Source: a virus. From it: a stretch of 64,000 bases of DNA. The notes beneath the pieces are model-generated. The model ran no database searches and had not been told where the DNA came from. It saw only the letters and a program-made list of their open reading frames with translations. This document shows, in pieces, positions 23,554-31,068 of the stretch. A program made the position numbers and the translations under genes. The DNA lies in IMG/VR virus record IMGVR_UViG_3300044535_000389, positions 1 to 64,000 of that record; one strand, 5' to 3'. The first letter of the stretch is position 1. Every line of letters starts with the position of its first letter.

Positions 23554-24300
23554 TCAATCTTCCTTAAAAAGGTCAGTCTTAAATTTTACGGAACTTAACG
23601 GTGAATAATTATACTGCAAACACTCATACATGTAATCCGCTAGAATATAGTGGTTATCTTCGTGGAGATGGTTAGGTCTAGCATCCCAGCTACCAAGTTT
23701 ACCTGTTCTGGTTTTTATCTTACCTCTGAAATGCTCACCGCTCTTTCCGCTTATATGCTCATTCTCACTAGCAACCATTAGATTGCCGCATGGATGACAT
23801 TCGGGTCGATTATTATCATTTGTTGGGTCAGAATCCTCGAATGCAGATAATACCAATTTCTTATTAGGCAAAGAGTTTATTGCTTTTGTAATAAAGTAAC
23901 ACTGTGACTTATGAATAGCCGGATTAAAGAATTTTAGCCAGGTCTTGTAGTATTCTTCATGTTCTTTGAAGTGTTCGGTAACATATGGATTATCTAGTTT
24001 TTCCAATAGTTTATCATCACCCACGATGAATTTATATAGTGTCGACCAGGATGGATAATATGCATCGTGGACTATAGGTGCCCGGTAGCAAGATGTCAGG
24101 ACAACAACTATGATATCCGTTTCTTGGTAATCATTCTCTAGATAGTCGAACAGCTTAATAGAGGTATATTCCAGATTGGTGGCAGCCAGTGAATAGTATT
24201 TCACTGGTACATCAAATTTGGAAGACAGGAGTTTGGGCCAAGTTATTTCTTGTACCCTCTCATCTGCAAAACTATCGCCAAAAACTACTAATCTAGACAT
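23554..24300 (-). CDS. SGNH-like protein, large form C
   Basis: 248 aa from the ATG at 24300, which overlaps the TAA of the gene upstream (TAATG). LVVFGDSFADE is block I; YSLAATNLEYTSIKLFDYL parallels form B but lacks its Gly-Ser-Ser; WDARPNHLHEDNH matches form B. An inserted stretch with Cys/His (RPECHPCGN) is absent from form B. A recent duplication followed by divergence is likely. Confidence 0.8.
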   Translation of the reverse strand: MSRLVVFGDSFADERVQEITWPKLLSSKFDVPVKYYSLAATNLEYTSIKLFDYLENDYQETDIIVVVLTSCYRAPIVHDAYYPSWSTLYKFIVGDDKLLEKLDNPYVTEHFKEHEEYYKTWLKFFNPAIHKSQCYFITKAINSLPNKKLVLSAFEDSDPTNDNNRPECHPCGNLMVASENEHISGKSGEHFRGKIKTRTGKLGSWDARPNHLHEDNHYILADYMYECLQYNYSPLSSVKFKTDLFKED

Positions 24301-24851
24301 TAATCCCATAGTCCTCTATAGTAGACACCAAACAGACGGGTGCCATTGTCAATACGCTTGTTATGTGCCTTCCATCCCTCAACATCGAGGATACCATTTT
24401 TGAAGTAAATATCATCGTTGCCATCTTCCACCATCTGTTCGAATGCCCAGATCATTTCATCCATGACCCAGTCCCAACGCTTGTGCCAGTTGCTGTCAGT
24501 TTCAAACTCATGTCCTGGATCTTCGGAGGCAGCAAAGCGAAGTTCTTCTGGAACATCTTCATCTGCCACGGCAGGTGAACCATGCTTGGTTGCCTTGAGT
24601 TGCTTTAACATAGGAAGAATAATCAGAGCAAGAGTGTCGTCCATACTCCATGTGTCATATGGGTCGATACGAATCTCGACCTTCCTCTTACTGAAAAAAT
24701 ATGCGGATATTTCGGTAATTGGTGTGTGTTTATCTAACCATTCCCCTAATGCGAAAACCGCATCATCGTCTTTGTCTTTCCAGAACAGAATCTTTTCTGC
24801 AATCTGGTATGGACCAAACCAACGTGGATATGGACCTATGTTAATCTTCAC
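24300..24851 (-). CDS. Conserved T4-like phage hypothetical
   Basis: 183 aa. MKINIGPYPRWFGPYQIAE, IRIDPYDTWSMDDTLALIILPMLKQLK and RWDWVMDEMIWAFEQ form a highly characteristic pattern found in many T4-like phages. Function unknown; the acidic centre (PAVADEDVPEEL) suggests a structural or scaffold-like role but this is a guess. Confidence 0.85.
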   Translation of the reverse strand: MKINIGPYPRWFGPYQIAEKILFWKDKDDDAVFALGEWLDKHTPITEISAYFFSKRKVEIRIDPYDTWSMDDTLALIILPMLKQLKATKHGSPAVADEDVPEELRFAASEDPGHEFETDSNWHKRWDWVMDEMIWAFEQMVEDGNDDIYFKNGILDVEGWKAHNKRIDNGTRLFGVYYRGLWD

Positions 24852-25032
24852 GAGAATCTTCCGAAAGTCCAGTCAAATATTCATCATTACCAAAATCCAA
24901 CGGAAAAATATCAATTTCCTTTGCTGCTTGTGCGAGTTTAGTTACACCATAAACTGCTAGTGCCGCTACTCCGAACACTGCTAGATATGGAATGGCTTCG
25001 ATTGCCTTTTCTTTTAGGTCATCCTTAGTCAT
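24841..25032 (-). CDS. Small single-span membrane protein
   Basis: 63 aa; basic/acidic N-terminus, one span at about 14-34 (AIPYLAVFGVAALAVYGVTKL), acidic C-terminus. Overlaps both neighbours (11 and 8 bases). Confidence 0.7.
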   Translation of the reverse strand: MTKDDLKEKAIEAIPYLAVFGVAALAVYGVTKLAQAAKEIDIFPLDFGNDEYLTGLSEDSRED

Positions 25033-25264
25033 CTGTAATTCCCATTTCTGCTAGTTGGTCTTTGGTAGAAAACCATTTGAGTAGAAGTTCAGCCGCATCG
25101 ATATGCTTCTGAATCTCAATATCATCTGCTTCCTGGTCACCCCAAACAAATACCCATGCTTGATTACCTTTGTCGTTTTTTAGAGTTTCCCATGTGCTAC
25201 GTAATTGTTCTACAACGACACGGTCAACGGTTTCCCAATCAAGTTCTACTGTAACCTTACTCAT
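25025..25264 (-). CDS. Conserved phage hypothetical
   Basis: 79 aa from the third of three consecutive ATGs (25270, 25267, 25264), chosen for spacing from AGAAGG. VTVELDWETVDRVVVEQLRSTWETL is a pattern I recall in other phages. Acidic, helical. Confidence 0.75.
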   Translation of the reverse strand: MSKVTVELDWETVDRVVVEQLRSTWETLKNDKGNQAWVFVWGDQEADDIEIQKHIDAAELLLKWFSTKDQLAEMGITDD

Positions 25265-25658
25265 CATCATTTACCTTCTTATAACGATTATAATTACCAT
25301 CTGCCTCGATGACCATAACTTCATCAAGATCCTTACTCTTCGCCATCACACGTTGTTCGCCTTCCGCGACAATATGTCCGCGCTCACGCAAAACCCGCAT
25401 CACAGCATTGGCAATACCAAACTTATTGCGCCCAGTGTCGGCAGCATTTTGCGCTGCCTCTGCACATTCTTTGTAAACATCATCAGGAAGCGACCAAGAC
25501 AAATCCATTGCATTAGTAAAGTCACCCACGCGACGGAGGTATTCTTGACCACCATCCACCCAGATTGCACCGCAAGTGCAATTTACAAAGTCATGTCGAT
25601 GCCGGGAGAAAATTTTGTCTCCACAACTCAGACATACTGCGGTATTCTCAATAATCAT
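25257..25658 (-). CDS. Zinc-ribbon protein (DUF7695-like)
   Basis: 133 aa. N-terminal CLSCGDKIFSRHRHDFVNCTCGAIWVDGG (residues 9-37) holds C-x2-C...C-x-C with conserved S-R-H-R-H-D-F; this module is common in phages. The C-terminal half is helical. Probably a nucleic-acid-binding or structural zinc protein. Confidence 0.8.
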   Translation of the reverse strand: MIIENTAVCLSCGDKIFSRHRHDFVNCTCGAIWVDGGQEYLRRVGDFTNAMDLSWSLPDDVYKECAEAAQNAADTGRNKFGIANAVMRVLRERGHIVAEGEQRVMAKSKDLDEVMVIEADGNYNRYKKVNDDE

Positions 25659-25888
25659 TCTGCTATCACCTTTTCATGTACCGCAACAATGTGTTTACAC
25701 TTGTTGTGGAAGTTATAACCCATGCAATTACAAACCCAACCACTAGGGGTCAACGTTGTATCATACTGCTTACCCTTAGAATTGACATAGGGCCATGTGA
25801 AGCCATTTAGAAAATGTCTCTCACCATAATTCATACCAGGCAATTGCACGGGTTTACGAAAAGCACTCACACCAGCAGGAAGAATCAT
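25655..25888 (-). CDS. SWIM-type zinc-finger protein
   Basis: 77 aa. WVCNCMGYNFHNKCKHIVAVHEKV (about 51-74) fits the SWIM pattern C-x-C...C-x-H. SWIM fingers bind DNA or protein in recombination and transcription factors. Coupled to both neighbours. Confidence 0.78.
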   Translation of the reverse strand: MILPAGVSAFRKPVQLPGMNYGERHFLNGFTWPYVNSKGKQYDTTLTPSGWVCNCMGYNFHNKCKHIVAVHEKVIAE

Positions 25889-26058
25889 TAATTCAACTTT
25901 CCATCATAAGTTCGCAGCCAAGGCTGACCAAAGACATACTTGGCTTCTAGGTCATCAGCAACACCGTGCCAATACGCTTGAAACCATTCACTCTTAGCTT
26001 TATACGCTATTTCACGGCATTTGTCAATAGATTTAAATATCTTTGCATAATTAGTCAT
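25888..26058 (-). CDS. Small hypothetical protein
   Basis: 56 aa from the ATG at 26058 (MTNYAKIFKSIDKCREI...). Helical with conserved-looking Trp/Tyr. Overlaps the dCMP deaminase end by 8 bases. Confidence 0.7.
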   Translation of the reverse strand: MTNYAKIFKSIDKCREIAYKAKSEWFQAYWHGVADDLEAKYVFGQPWLRTYDGKLN

Positions 26059-26482
26059 TTTCTTTTGTTGCCTTATACAGCATGACATTCGCTTCTCTAA
26101 ACATCAATTCGGTAATGTCCCAGTTAAACGTATCTTCTCGGTCAGATTTATAACAAATGACCTTCTTGATGCCGCGCTGGATGATGCTCTTGGCGCACTC
26201 GTTGCACGGCATCAAAGGTACATACATTGTGCAACCCTCAACCGACATGGGAGAGTTGTCTAGTGCATTGCGCTCGGCATGAGCCACAAACAGGTGCTTG
26301 GTGGGTCGGTCTTCGTAGCGTTTTGCCAGGTCCTTGACGCCACGCGGAAACCCATTGTAGCCTATTGAGATAATACGATTGCGGTCATCCACAATAACTG
26401 CACCAACTTTGGTGCGAGGATCATACGACCATTCGCCAATATGGTCGGCTAGGTCAAGAAACCTCTGACACCATTTAGACAT
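26051..26482 (-). CDS. cd: dCMP deaminase
   Basis: 143 aa. FVAHAERNAL (about residue 81) is the HAE zinc/catalytic motif and PLMPCNECAKSII (about 105) the PCxxC motif. GYNGFPRG near residue 40 is typical of deoxycytidylate deaminases. Converts dCMP to dUMP, the substrate for the ThyX encoded at 50503, so together they make dTMP. Shorter than T4 Cd (193 aa) but complete across the core. Confidence 0.95.
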   Translation of the reverse strand: MSKWCQRFLDLADHIGEWSYDPRTKVGAVIVDDRNRIISIGYNGFPRGVKDLAKRYEDRPTKHLFVAHAERNALDNSPMSVEGCTMYVPLMPCNECAKSIIQRGIKKVICYKSDREDTFNWDITELMFREANVMLYKATKEND

Positions 26483-26593
26483 TCAACTGAAACTCCAAAT
26501 CACAGTTATCATGGCAATCAAAATCAGAATACCGAAACATCCTGATGCAGTCAACCCATCCCACATTGCTCGTTGTCGAGGATGATTAGTCAT
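26483..26593 (-). CDS. Tiny membrane protein
   Basis: 36 aa, MTNHPRQRAMWDGLTASGCF then a hydrophobic span (GILILIAMITVIW). ATG overlaps the end of the 70 aa gene; TGA abuts the ATG of the dCMP deaminase (TGAATG). Confidence 0.62.
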   Translation of the reverse strand: MTNHPRQRAMWDGLTASGCFGILILIAMITVIWSFS

Positions 26594-26798
26594 AATCAAC
26601 ACCTTCATCTTGCTTGCGACCCATATAGTGGTCGTCGCTTACGCAATGAAACTGTGCCTGGAGTTTGCTATTGATAATGGTGCGAGTGACATCACCCGCG
26701 AACTTTTCACATTGCTCCTTAGATGCAGTCTCGTAGACATCCTTGGCCACAAATTCGCCCTCTTGCGTGAACAAAAATACTATAAGCCAATAACTCAT
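26586..26798 (-). CDS. Small hypothetical protein, hydrophobic N-terminus
   Basis: 70 aa; MSYWLIVFLFTQEGEF at the start could be a short signal or strand; one or two Cys. ATGA overlap with the membrane-protein gene upstream. Unrecognised. Confidence 0.7.
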   Translation of the reverse strand: MSYWLIVFLFTQEGEFVAKDVYETASKEQCEKFAGDVTRTIINSKLQAQFHCVSDDHYMGRKQDEGVDYD

Positions 26799-27001
26799 TT
26801 CACAACTCCATACAGAAGGATGGCGGTAATGAAACCATTAACTACCATCAGAGGTTTATCTTGCATCTTATATGCTGCGTAGCCCCAAGCGGCGGCACCG
26901 ATGACCGATAGGATCAGGTCTACCTGGTGAAACTCAAATGCCCGACAAGTGGCAGCAAGGATGACACACGCGGTACCGAACCATTTAATAATCTCAAGCA
27001 T
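26795..27001 (-). CDS. Small membrane protein (three spans)
   Basis: 68 aa from the ATG at 27001 (MLEIIKWFG), after GAAGAAG. Spans at about 5-20, 27-43 and 50-66. Similar short proteins occur in other phages; no function known. Confidence 0.7.
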   Translation of the reverse strand: MLEIIKWFGTACVILAATCRAFEFHQVDLILSVIGAAAWGYAAYKMQDKPLMVVNGFITAILLYGVVK

Positions 27002-27143
27002 ATTTTTCTTCTTCCAACATAAGTGCAATACCAGCGATGAACATCATCATACCAAAAGCGGCTTGCAAGGCAAAACGAAGAAAACTAGCATCTTCAGGAA
27101 CACACATCACAAACAGACCGGCAAACAACAAAACATATTTCAT
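26994..27143 (-). CDS. Small two-span membrane protein, regulon member
   Basis: 49 aa (MKYVLLFAGLFVMCVPEDAS...). It follows promoter 27177-27204 and the GATTCGTT-ATG leader, and its end overlaps the next ATG by 8 bases. First gene of the unit 26051-27143. Confidence 0.72.
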   Translation of the reverse strand: MKYVLLFAGLFVMCVPEDASFLRFALQAAFGMMMFIAGIALMLEEEKYA

Positions 27144-27176
27144 AACGAATCACTTTCTTTTCTCAGCTTATAATCT

Positions 27177-27204
27177 ACTATAGCATATTCTGAGAAAATG
27201 TCAA
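27177..27204 (-). promoter_or_regulatory. Sigma70-like early promoter, module member
   Basis: TTGACA (27199-27204), 16-base spacer, TATAGT (27177-27182). The TGA of the 107 aa gene lies inside the -35 box. Probably drives the dCMP deaminase operon. Confidence 0.76.
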
Positions 27205-27524
27205 GCGGTAATTTCATCAAAACCAAACGTAGCACAACGGAACAGTTTTCCGTCTACCTCGAGGATGTCGCCTACTGACATCGAGGAGCAGGGACCGAGT
27301 TTCTCAACCGTAGCACCTTCCCAAAGATTCATGGCAGCGAATGCTTCTTCCATATCATTGGTATCAACGTTAGCAACGTGGGCGTAATACTGGAAGTTCT
27401 CAGTCTTGAAGGGCGACATCGGCCACGAACGGTCAAAATACGCTTTGATGCGGTCACTGGTTTCGCCGTTATTTACAGCCGCGATTTCAGCATCGGTCAG
27501 TTGAATTTGGTACACCTTAATCAT
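27201..27524 (-). CDS. Conserved phage hypothetical, regulon member
   Basis: 107 aa. MIKVYQIQLTDAEIAAVNNG, VATVDT-like HVANVDTNDMEEAFAAMNLW and CSSMSVGDILEVDG...CATFGFDEI form a pattern found in many phages with unknown role. Leader AAAGTGATTCGTT before ATG. Confidence 0.82.
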   Translation of the reverse strand: MIKVYQIQLTDAEIAAVNNGETSDRIKAYFDRSWPMSPFKTENFQYYAHVANVDTNDMEEAFAAMNLWEGATVEKLGPCSSMSVGDILEVDGKLFRCATFGFDEITA

Positions 27525-27558
27525 AACGAATCACTTTCTCTTTTCTGTCTACTATTAC

Positions 27559-27586
27559 ATCCTAGCAGATTCGCAGGGAAAGTCAA
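27559..27586 (-). promoter_or_regulatory. Sigma70-like early promoter, module member
   Basis: TTGACT (27581-27586), 16-base spacer with GCGAATC, TAGGAT (27559-27564). Confidence 0.7.
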
Positions 27587-27594
27587 GTGCTAAT

Positions 27595-27744
27595 TTACCA
27601 ATGATGAATGACATTTGCCACAAGAAAAATGTTTGCGATAATGGCCTGACAAATCAGAAAGGTCCGAATCCATGCTATCTTGTCGGATTCGCTATTACAC
27701 GGAGAGGCTTTTTCACCTAAGGCTTTTGACCATATTCGCCACAT
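27595..27744 (-). CDS. Small membrane-associated protein
   Basis: 49 aa, MWRIWSKALGEKASPCNSES then a hydrophobic C-terminal span (FLICQAIIANIFLVANVI). TAATG overlap with the gene upstream. The MWRIWxKALGEKA start recurs in small proteins of other phages. Confidence 0.72.
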   Translation of the reverse strand: MWRIWSKALGEKASPCNSESDKIAWIRTFLICQAIIANIFLVANVIHHW

Positions 27745-28061
27745 TATCCTATTAACGAGCCCCCGGCTTTCTTTCTGGCCTTATCAATGGCTTCCCTGGT
27801 CTTAACGTCTCTAATAGACTTTGAGCCATATTTTTCCGCGACCGGTGTGTTGGGGTTCTGTTCTGCAACTCGGCTCATAACTTCTTTGAAGTGGTCTGGC
27901 ACCTTGCCGCCGCCATCTGAACCAGAAGCATGAGCAAAATTCATTTGAAAAATTTGATGTAATTGAGGATTATCAGCAACGAATTGCTTCATTTCCTCGT
28001 ATGACATCTTGGTTTCCCATTGCTCTTCCGTTTCAGGATTATAAAACTCATATATTGGCAT
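27744..28061 (-). CDS. FmdB-like conserved phage protein
   Basis: 105 aa from the ATG at 28061 (MPIYEFYNPETEEQWE); the longer frame runs into tRNA-Leu. The start resembles FmdB zinc-ribbon proteins but without the cysteines; the C-terminal half (FKEVMSRVAEQNPNTPVAEKYG...VKTREAIDKARKKAGG) is typical of T4-like phages. Function unknown. Confidence 0.8.
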   Translation of the reverse strand: MPIYEFYNPETEEQWETKMSYEEMKQFVADNPQLHQIFQMNFAHASGSDGGGKVPDHFKEVMSRVAEQNPNTPVAEKYGSKSIRDVKTREAIDKARKKAGGSLIG

Positions 28062-28076
28062 ATTAACCTCGTTTAA

Positions 28077-28159
28077 TGGTAGGCACGGCGGGACTCGAAC
28101 CCGCAAGGTTTCCCGACGAATTTTAAGTCCGTTGCGTTTACCAATTTCGCCACGCGCCC
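28077..28159 (-). tRNA. tRNA-Leu(TAA)
   Basis: Acceptor stem (GGGCGCG with CGTGCCT, one G-T pair at the end), T-loop TTCGAGT, encoded CCA and a long variable arm. Anticodon loop CTTAAAA. The 5' 22 bases overlap the end of the CDS 28138-29046. 3'-most member of the array. Confidence 0.92.
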
Positions 28160-29046
28160 AAATTCTGACCCCATGTGGTGTCAGTCATTTCGTAGTAGAC
28201 ATAGTTATCAACTAACGTCTTATTTAGACCCAGAGAAACAAGCCAGTCTGAGTAAGTTGATTTACTATCACCCATCATTTTTCTGACTTGCCGGTGTATA
28301 CCATGTGTAGGACTGTTTATACTCAAACAAAATTGTATTTGTTCATTTACGTATTCATCTACATTACCATCTATGCTCAAATGATCCAATACACTACATA
28401 CAGCATACTCTGGCGAATCCAGAAGGTCATCGTCTACAAAAAAGTAATAATAATGCCATTCTGCCATTGGAATGATGCCATCATCCTGCATAAAAAGATA
28501 TTCAAACAACGGATGCTCTATCGCAGTCTTTACATAAGACGTTGTAGCAGCAAACGGAGCCTCAAGCACCCCGGGATGTCTTCTAGGTGCAACCATACCA
28601 GTTTTAGCGGCAATAAAATTTGTCCACTTTCTTGGTAGATACATTTCACTTCGTTCTTCTGGGTAAATGTATCTGCCATTACCATGTTTAAATGGCCACT
28701 CATCCAGATTAGTAGGACGGACAAAAATGTTTTTGCAGTCAAGCACAAGTACCGTATCATCCAGAGATTGTGCGGCTGTAGTCAACTTCAACATCTGTTG
28801 TCTGCGCCACCCAAAAGTAAACGGTTGATCAAAATGTAAATAATTCTCACGTTTAGAAAACGCTAGATTAAGTTTGTGTCGGGTATAATACGGAGCCAAA
28901 ATGTTATGCCATTCTTCTGGTGTTAAGGATTCATCCTCAACTGTAATCCAATGGCGACATGGCTTCTCAATAAACTTATCAATTGAGTGGGCCTGAAGTA
29001 GAAGGTCTTGAATATCCCTCTCACAGGCAATAGTAACTATATCCAT
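28138..29046 (-). CDS. DUF6492-like glycosyltransferase-type protein, paralog 1
   Basis: 302 aa. VTIACERDIQDLLLQAHSIDKFI (residues 3-25), HWITVEDESL, and VLVLDCKNIFVRP (about 97-109) with a D-x-x-N site resemble DUF6492, a putative GT-A glycosyltransferase fold; SINSPTHGIHRQV is shared with paralog 2. The last seven codons lie within the tRNA-Leu gene, so the C-terminus is constrained by or invades the tRNA. Substrate unknown. Confidence 0.72.
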   Translation of the reverse strand: MDIVTIACERDIQDLLLQAHSIDKFIEKPCRHWITVEDESLTPEEWHNILAPYYTRHKLNLAFSKRENYLHFDQPFTFGWRRQQMLKLTTAAQSLDDTVLVLDCKNIFVRPTNLDEWPFKHGNGRYIYPEERSEMYLPRKWTNFIAAKTGMVAPRRHPGVLEAPFAATTSYVKTAIEHPLFEYLFMQDDGIIPMAEWHYYYFFVDDDLLDSPEYAVCSVLDHLSIDGNVDEYVNEQIQFCLSINSPTHGIHRQVRKMMGDSKSTYSDWLVSLGLNKTLVDNYVYYEMTDTTWGQNLGAWRNW

Positions 29047-29930
29047 TAGCAGTCCATATATTGTTTAACTAATTCATCATTCAGCCCAAGTGATAGAAGC
29101 CATTCTGTATAGAACATACCAGTTTTACTCGGAAGGTTTTCTCTCACGGTTTTATGTAAGCCATGAGTTGGGCTGTTAATATTCAGGCATCTTTCAACAT
29201 CGTTTCTGATACTCTGATCATACCGTCCCTCTATCATATCAAAGGGACTGATTGCATTACATATAATATCTTTTTCTTCTGGTAGTTCATCAGGATCAAC
29301 ATAGAACATATACGTATGAAACTCCGAGTTTGGAGTAACATCTTGATTTAGAAAGAGTGCTTCCAAATCAAAGTCTTCTGCCATTTGCTGAACTATTTTC
29401 TTCTCAAAGACAAATGGTGTTTCTAACAAACGACCAAACTTATCTGGTATTTGTTTACCAGAAATCTCACTGAAATATAATAGCCATCCTTGTATGATAT
29501 CATGGTTAGTACCAGTGAAAATTGTATCTCTAGTCAGATATGCACCATTACCATGCTTTACTGGCCAAGAATATAGGTCAGTGGGTCTAACAAATAAATT
29601 TTTAGAATCTAGAACTAATGCATGGTCGCTTATAACATGATCACTGGTGGTAAGAAGTTTTAAGTATTGTTGCCTTCTCCAGCCATGCCCAAATCTACCC
29701 CAATCCGCAAAGACAGCATCCAAGGTGGGGTCTCTACGATAAGTATTTAATCTAAGGGTATGCTTTGTATAATACGGCGACAAGATATCTTGCCATTGAT
29801 CAAGCGAAAGATGTGTATCTTCTACCGTGACGAAATGTGTTATAGGCTTCTCAATAAACTTATCAATTGAATGTGCTTGTAGAAGAAGGTCTTGAATGTC
29901 TCTTTTACAAGCAATAGTAACTAAATCCAC
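29046..29930 (-). CDS. DUF6492-like glycosyltransferase-type protein, paralog 2
   Basis: 294 aa, tandem paralog of 28138-29046 (same MD-V-TIAC-RDIQDLLLQAHSIDKFIEKP start, PYYTKHTLRL, GWRRQQYLKL, VLDSKNLFVRP, INSPTHGLHKTV, WLLSLGLN). GTG start with GGAGATAATT. VLDSKN replaces the paralog's VLDCKN. Sits between tRNA-His and paralog 1, so the pair interrupts the array. Confidence 0.74.
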   Translation of the reverse strand: MDLVTIACKRDIQDLLLQAHSIDKFIEKPITHFVTVEDTHLSLDQWQDILSPYYTKHTLRLNTYRRDPTLDAVFADWGRFGHGWRRQQYLKLLTTSDHVISDHALVLDSKNLFVRPTDLYSWPVKHGNGAYLTRDTIFTGTNHDIIQGWLLYFSEISGKQIPDKFGRLLETPFVFEKKIVQQMAEDFDLEALFLNQDVTPNSEFHTYMFYVDPDELPEEKDIICNAISPFDMIEGRYDQSIRNDVERCLNINSPTHGLHKTVRENLPSKTGMFYTEWLLSLGLNDELVKQYMDC

Positions 29931-29943
29931 AATTATCTCCTAA

Positions 29944-30020
29944 TGGGGTGAATGACGGGACTCGAACCCGCGACATTCGGCATCACAAGCCGACACTCTA
30001 ACCAACTGAGCTACATCCAC
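29944..30020 (-). tRNA. tRNA-His(GTG)
   Basis: Anticodon loop TTGTGAT. C73 discriminator, and the base before position 1 (30021) encodes the extra G-1 expected of tRNA-His. CCA encoded. Confidence 0.93.
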
Positions 30021-30042
30021 CATACTCAGGAATACTTATAAC

Positions 30043-30131
30043 TGGCGGAACATCAGGGAGTCGAACCCTGTATACCCTTTAGAGGTATTACGCATTAGCA
30101 GTGCGTTGCATTACCGTCCTGCCCATGTTCC
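30043..30131 (-). tRNA. tRNA-Ser(GCT)
   Basis: Perfect acceptor stem GGAACAT/ATGTTCC, long variable arm, anticodon loop CTGCTAA, G73, CCA encoded. Confidence 0.92.
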
Positions 30132-30137
30132 TAAAAT

Positions 30138-30212
30138 TGGTAGCCCGAACGGGTTTCGATCCCGCTTCTCCGCCTTGAAAGGGCGGTGTCCTAGCCACTA
30201 GACGACCGGGCC
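30138..30212 (-). tRNA. tRNA-Glu(TTC)
   Basis: Anticodon loop CTTTCAA on a CCGCC/GGCGG stem; T-loop ATCGAAA; CCA encoded. Confidence 0.92.
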
Positions 30213-30215
30213 ATT

Positions 30216-30290
30216 TGGAGCGGAAGAGCGGATTCGAACCGCCGACCATCTCGTTGGCAACGAGAAGCTCTACCACTGAGCTACTTCCGC
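30216..30290 (-). tRNA. tRNA-Gly(GCC)
   Basis: Acceptor GCGGAAG/CTTCCGC, anticodon loop TTGCCAA, U73 as usual for Gly, CCA encoded. Confidence 0.93.
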
Positions 30291-30294
30291 ATTA

Positions 30295-30372
30295 TGGAGC
30301 GCCGAGCCGGATTCGAACCGGCGGTTTTACGGATTTGCAATCCGTTGCGATGGACCACTCCGCCATCGGCGC
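30295..30372 (-). tRNA. tRNA-Cys(GCA)
   Basis: Acceptor GCGCCGA/TCGGCGC, anticodon loop TTGCAAA, U73 as expected for Cys, CCA encoded. Confidence 0.92.
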
Positions 30373-30373
30373 T

Positions 30374-30445
30374 TGGTACCAGCAGGTGGTAATGATCCAC
30401 CCAAACTAACCTTATGAGAGTCAGTCGAACACCTGTTCTACTGGT
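30374..30445 (-). tRNA. Divergent tRNA-like gene, anticodon CAT
   Basis: 72 bases fitting exactly between tRNA-Cys and tRNA-Ile. Acceptor ACCAGTA pairs with TGCTGGT (one G-T), A73 and CCA are encoded, anticodon loop CTCATAA on a weak stem, T stem GGTGG/CCACC perfect. But the T-loop is ATCATTA instead of TTCRANN, and the D arm is a tight GAAC-AGGT-GTTC hairpin. Either a functional, divergent elongator Met/Ile2 tRNA or one decaying; standard tRNA finders may miss it. Confidence 0.6.
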
Positions 30446-30446
30446 G

Positions 30447-30522
30447 TGGTGCGAATAACAGGAATTGAACCTGTGACCTTTCCCTTATCAGGGGAATGCT
30501 CTACCATCTGAGCTATATTCGC
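30447..30522 (-). tRNA. tRNA-Ile(GAT)
   Basis: Acceptor GCGAATA/TATTCGC, anticodon loop CTGATAA, A73, CCA encoded. Confidence 0.92.
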
Positions 30523-30528
30523 ATCTTA

Positions 30529-30972
30529 TCAATTAAATAACTTTTCTAAGTCCTTGAGAGGAATTATGCAGTTACTATATTGATTTGTTAAATCTGGTCC
30601 TTTTTTAAATATCAATCTTATTTTTGGAAATGATAGAATATCACATATAATATAATTCATAGTGGAGGAATGTTCTATAGCTTTTTCTTCATTAAAAACT
30701 CTTCCGCCGCCAAAATTTATAGATTGCATAAATCTACATCCAGACTTTGTAAAACATTTCTGTTCATATTTCTGGCCGTCGGTCAAACTAACATGATCAT
30801 GACCTCTGGCATTTACATATTGCAAATCTGGAAACCATTTCTCAATCATTATTTCCAGAAATTTTGAGGCTATTCTTCCATCTTTAAACATTCTATTCAA
30901 TTCAGACTCTTGTAGTATATCAAATGATATATTTTCAAGTTCAAAATAATATGTTTTGTCAAATACTATCAT
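30529..30972 (-). CDS. Hypothetical protein, possible restriction-type nuclease
   Basis: 147 aa from the ATG at 30972 (GAGG upstream); the longer frame enters tRNA-Lys. The section ARGHDHVSLTDGQKYEQKCF (about residues 54-73) has a D-x-n-E-x-K order that could be a PD-(D/E)XK centre, preceded by GRIASKFLEIMIEKWFPDL, a helix typical for such enzymes. Base composition looks more AT-rich than its neighbours. A free-standing endonuclease inside a phage tRNA array would fit mobile-gene behaviour; this is inference. Confidence 0.6.
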   Translation of the reverse strand: MIVFDKTYYFELENISFDILQESELNRMFKDGRIASKFLEIMIEKWFPDLQYVNARGHDHVSLTDGQKYEQKCFTKSGCRFMQSINFGGGRVFNEEKAIEHSSTMNYIICDILSFPKIRLIFKKGPDLTNQYSNCIIPLKDLEKLFN

Positions 30973-30986
30973 TATAACCTCAATAT

Positions 30987-31062
30987 TGGTGGACACTTTG
31001 GGGTTCGAACCCAAGACCTACAGGTTAAAAGCCCGTTGCTCTACCTACTGAGCTAAGTGTCC
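30987..31062 (-). tRNA. tRNA-Lys(TTT)
   Basis: Acceptor GGACACT/AGTGTCC, anticodon loop CTTTTAA, A73, CCA encoded. Confidence 0.93.
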
Positions 31063-31068
31063 GTGAAA

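Noticed and set aside
25170-25718. Long plus-strand ORF (182 codons) opposite small genes
   Set aside because: It covers four tightly coupled minus-strand genes with good ribosome-binding sites and recognisable zinc motifs; the plus frame has no start signal and a random composition.
30088-30409. ORFs across the tRNA array that look like small peptides
   Set aside because: They read through tRNA-Ser, Glu, Gly and Cys on either strand; GFEPP and GFDPP-type peptides are known artefacts of tRNA T-arm sequences.
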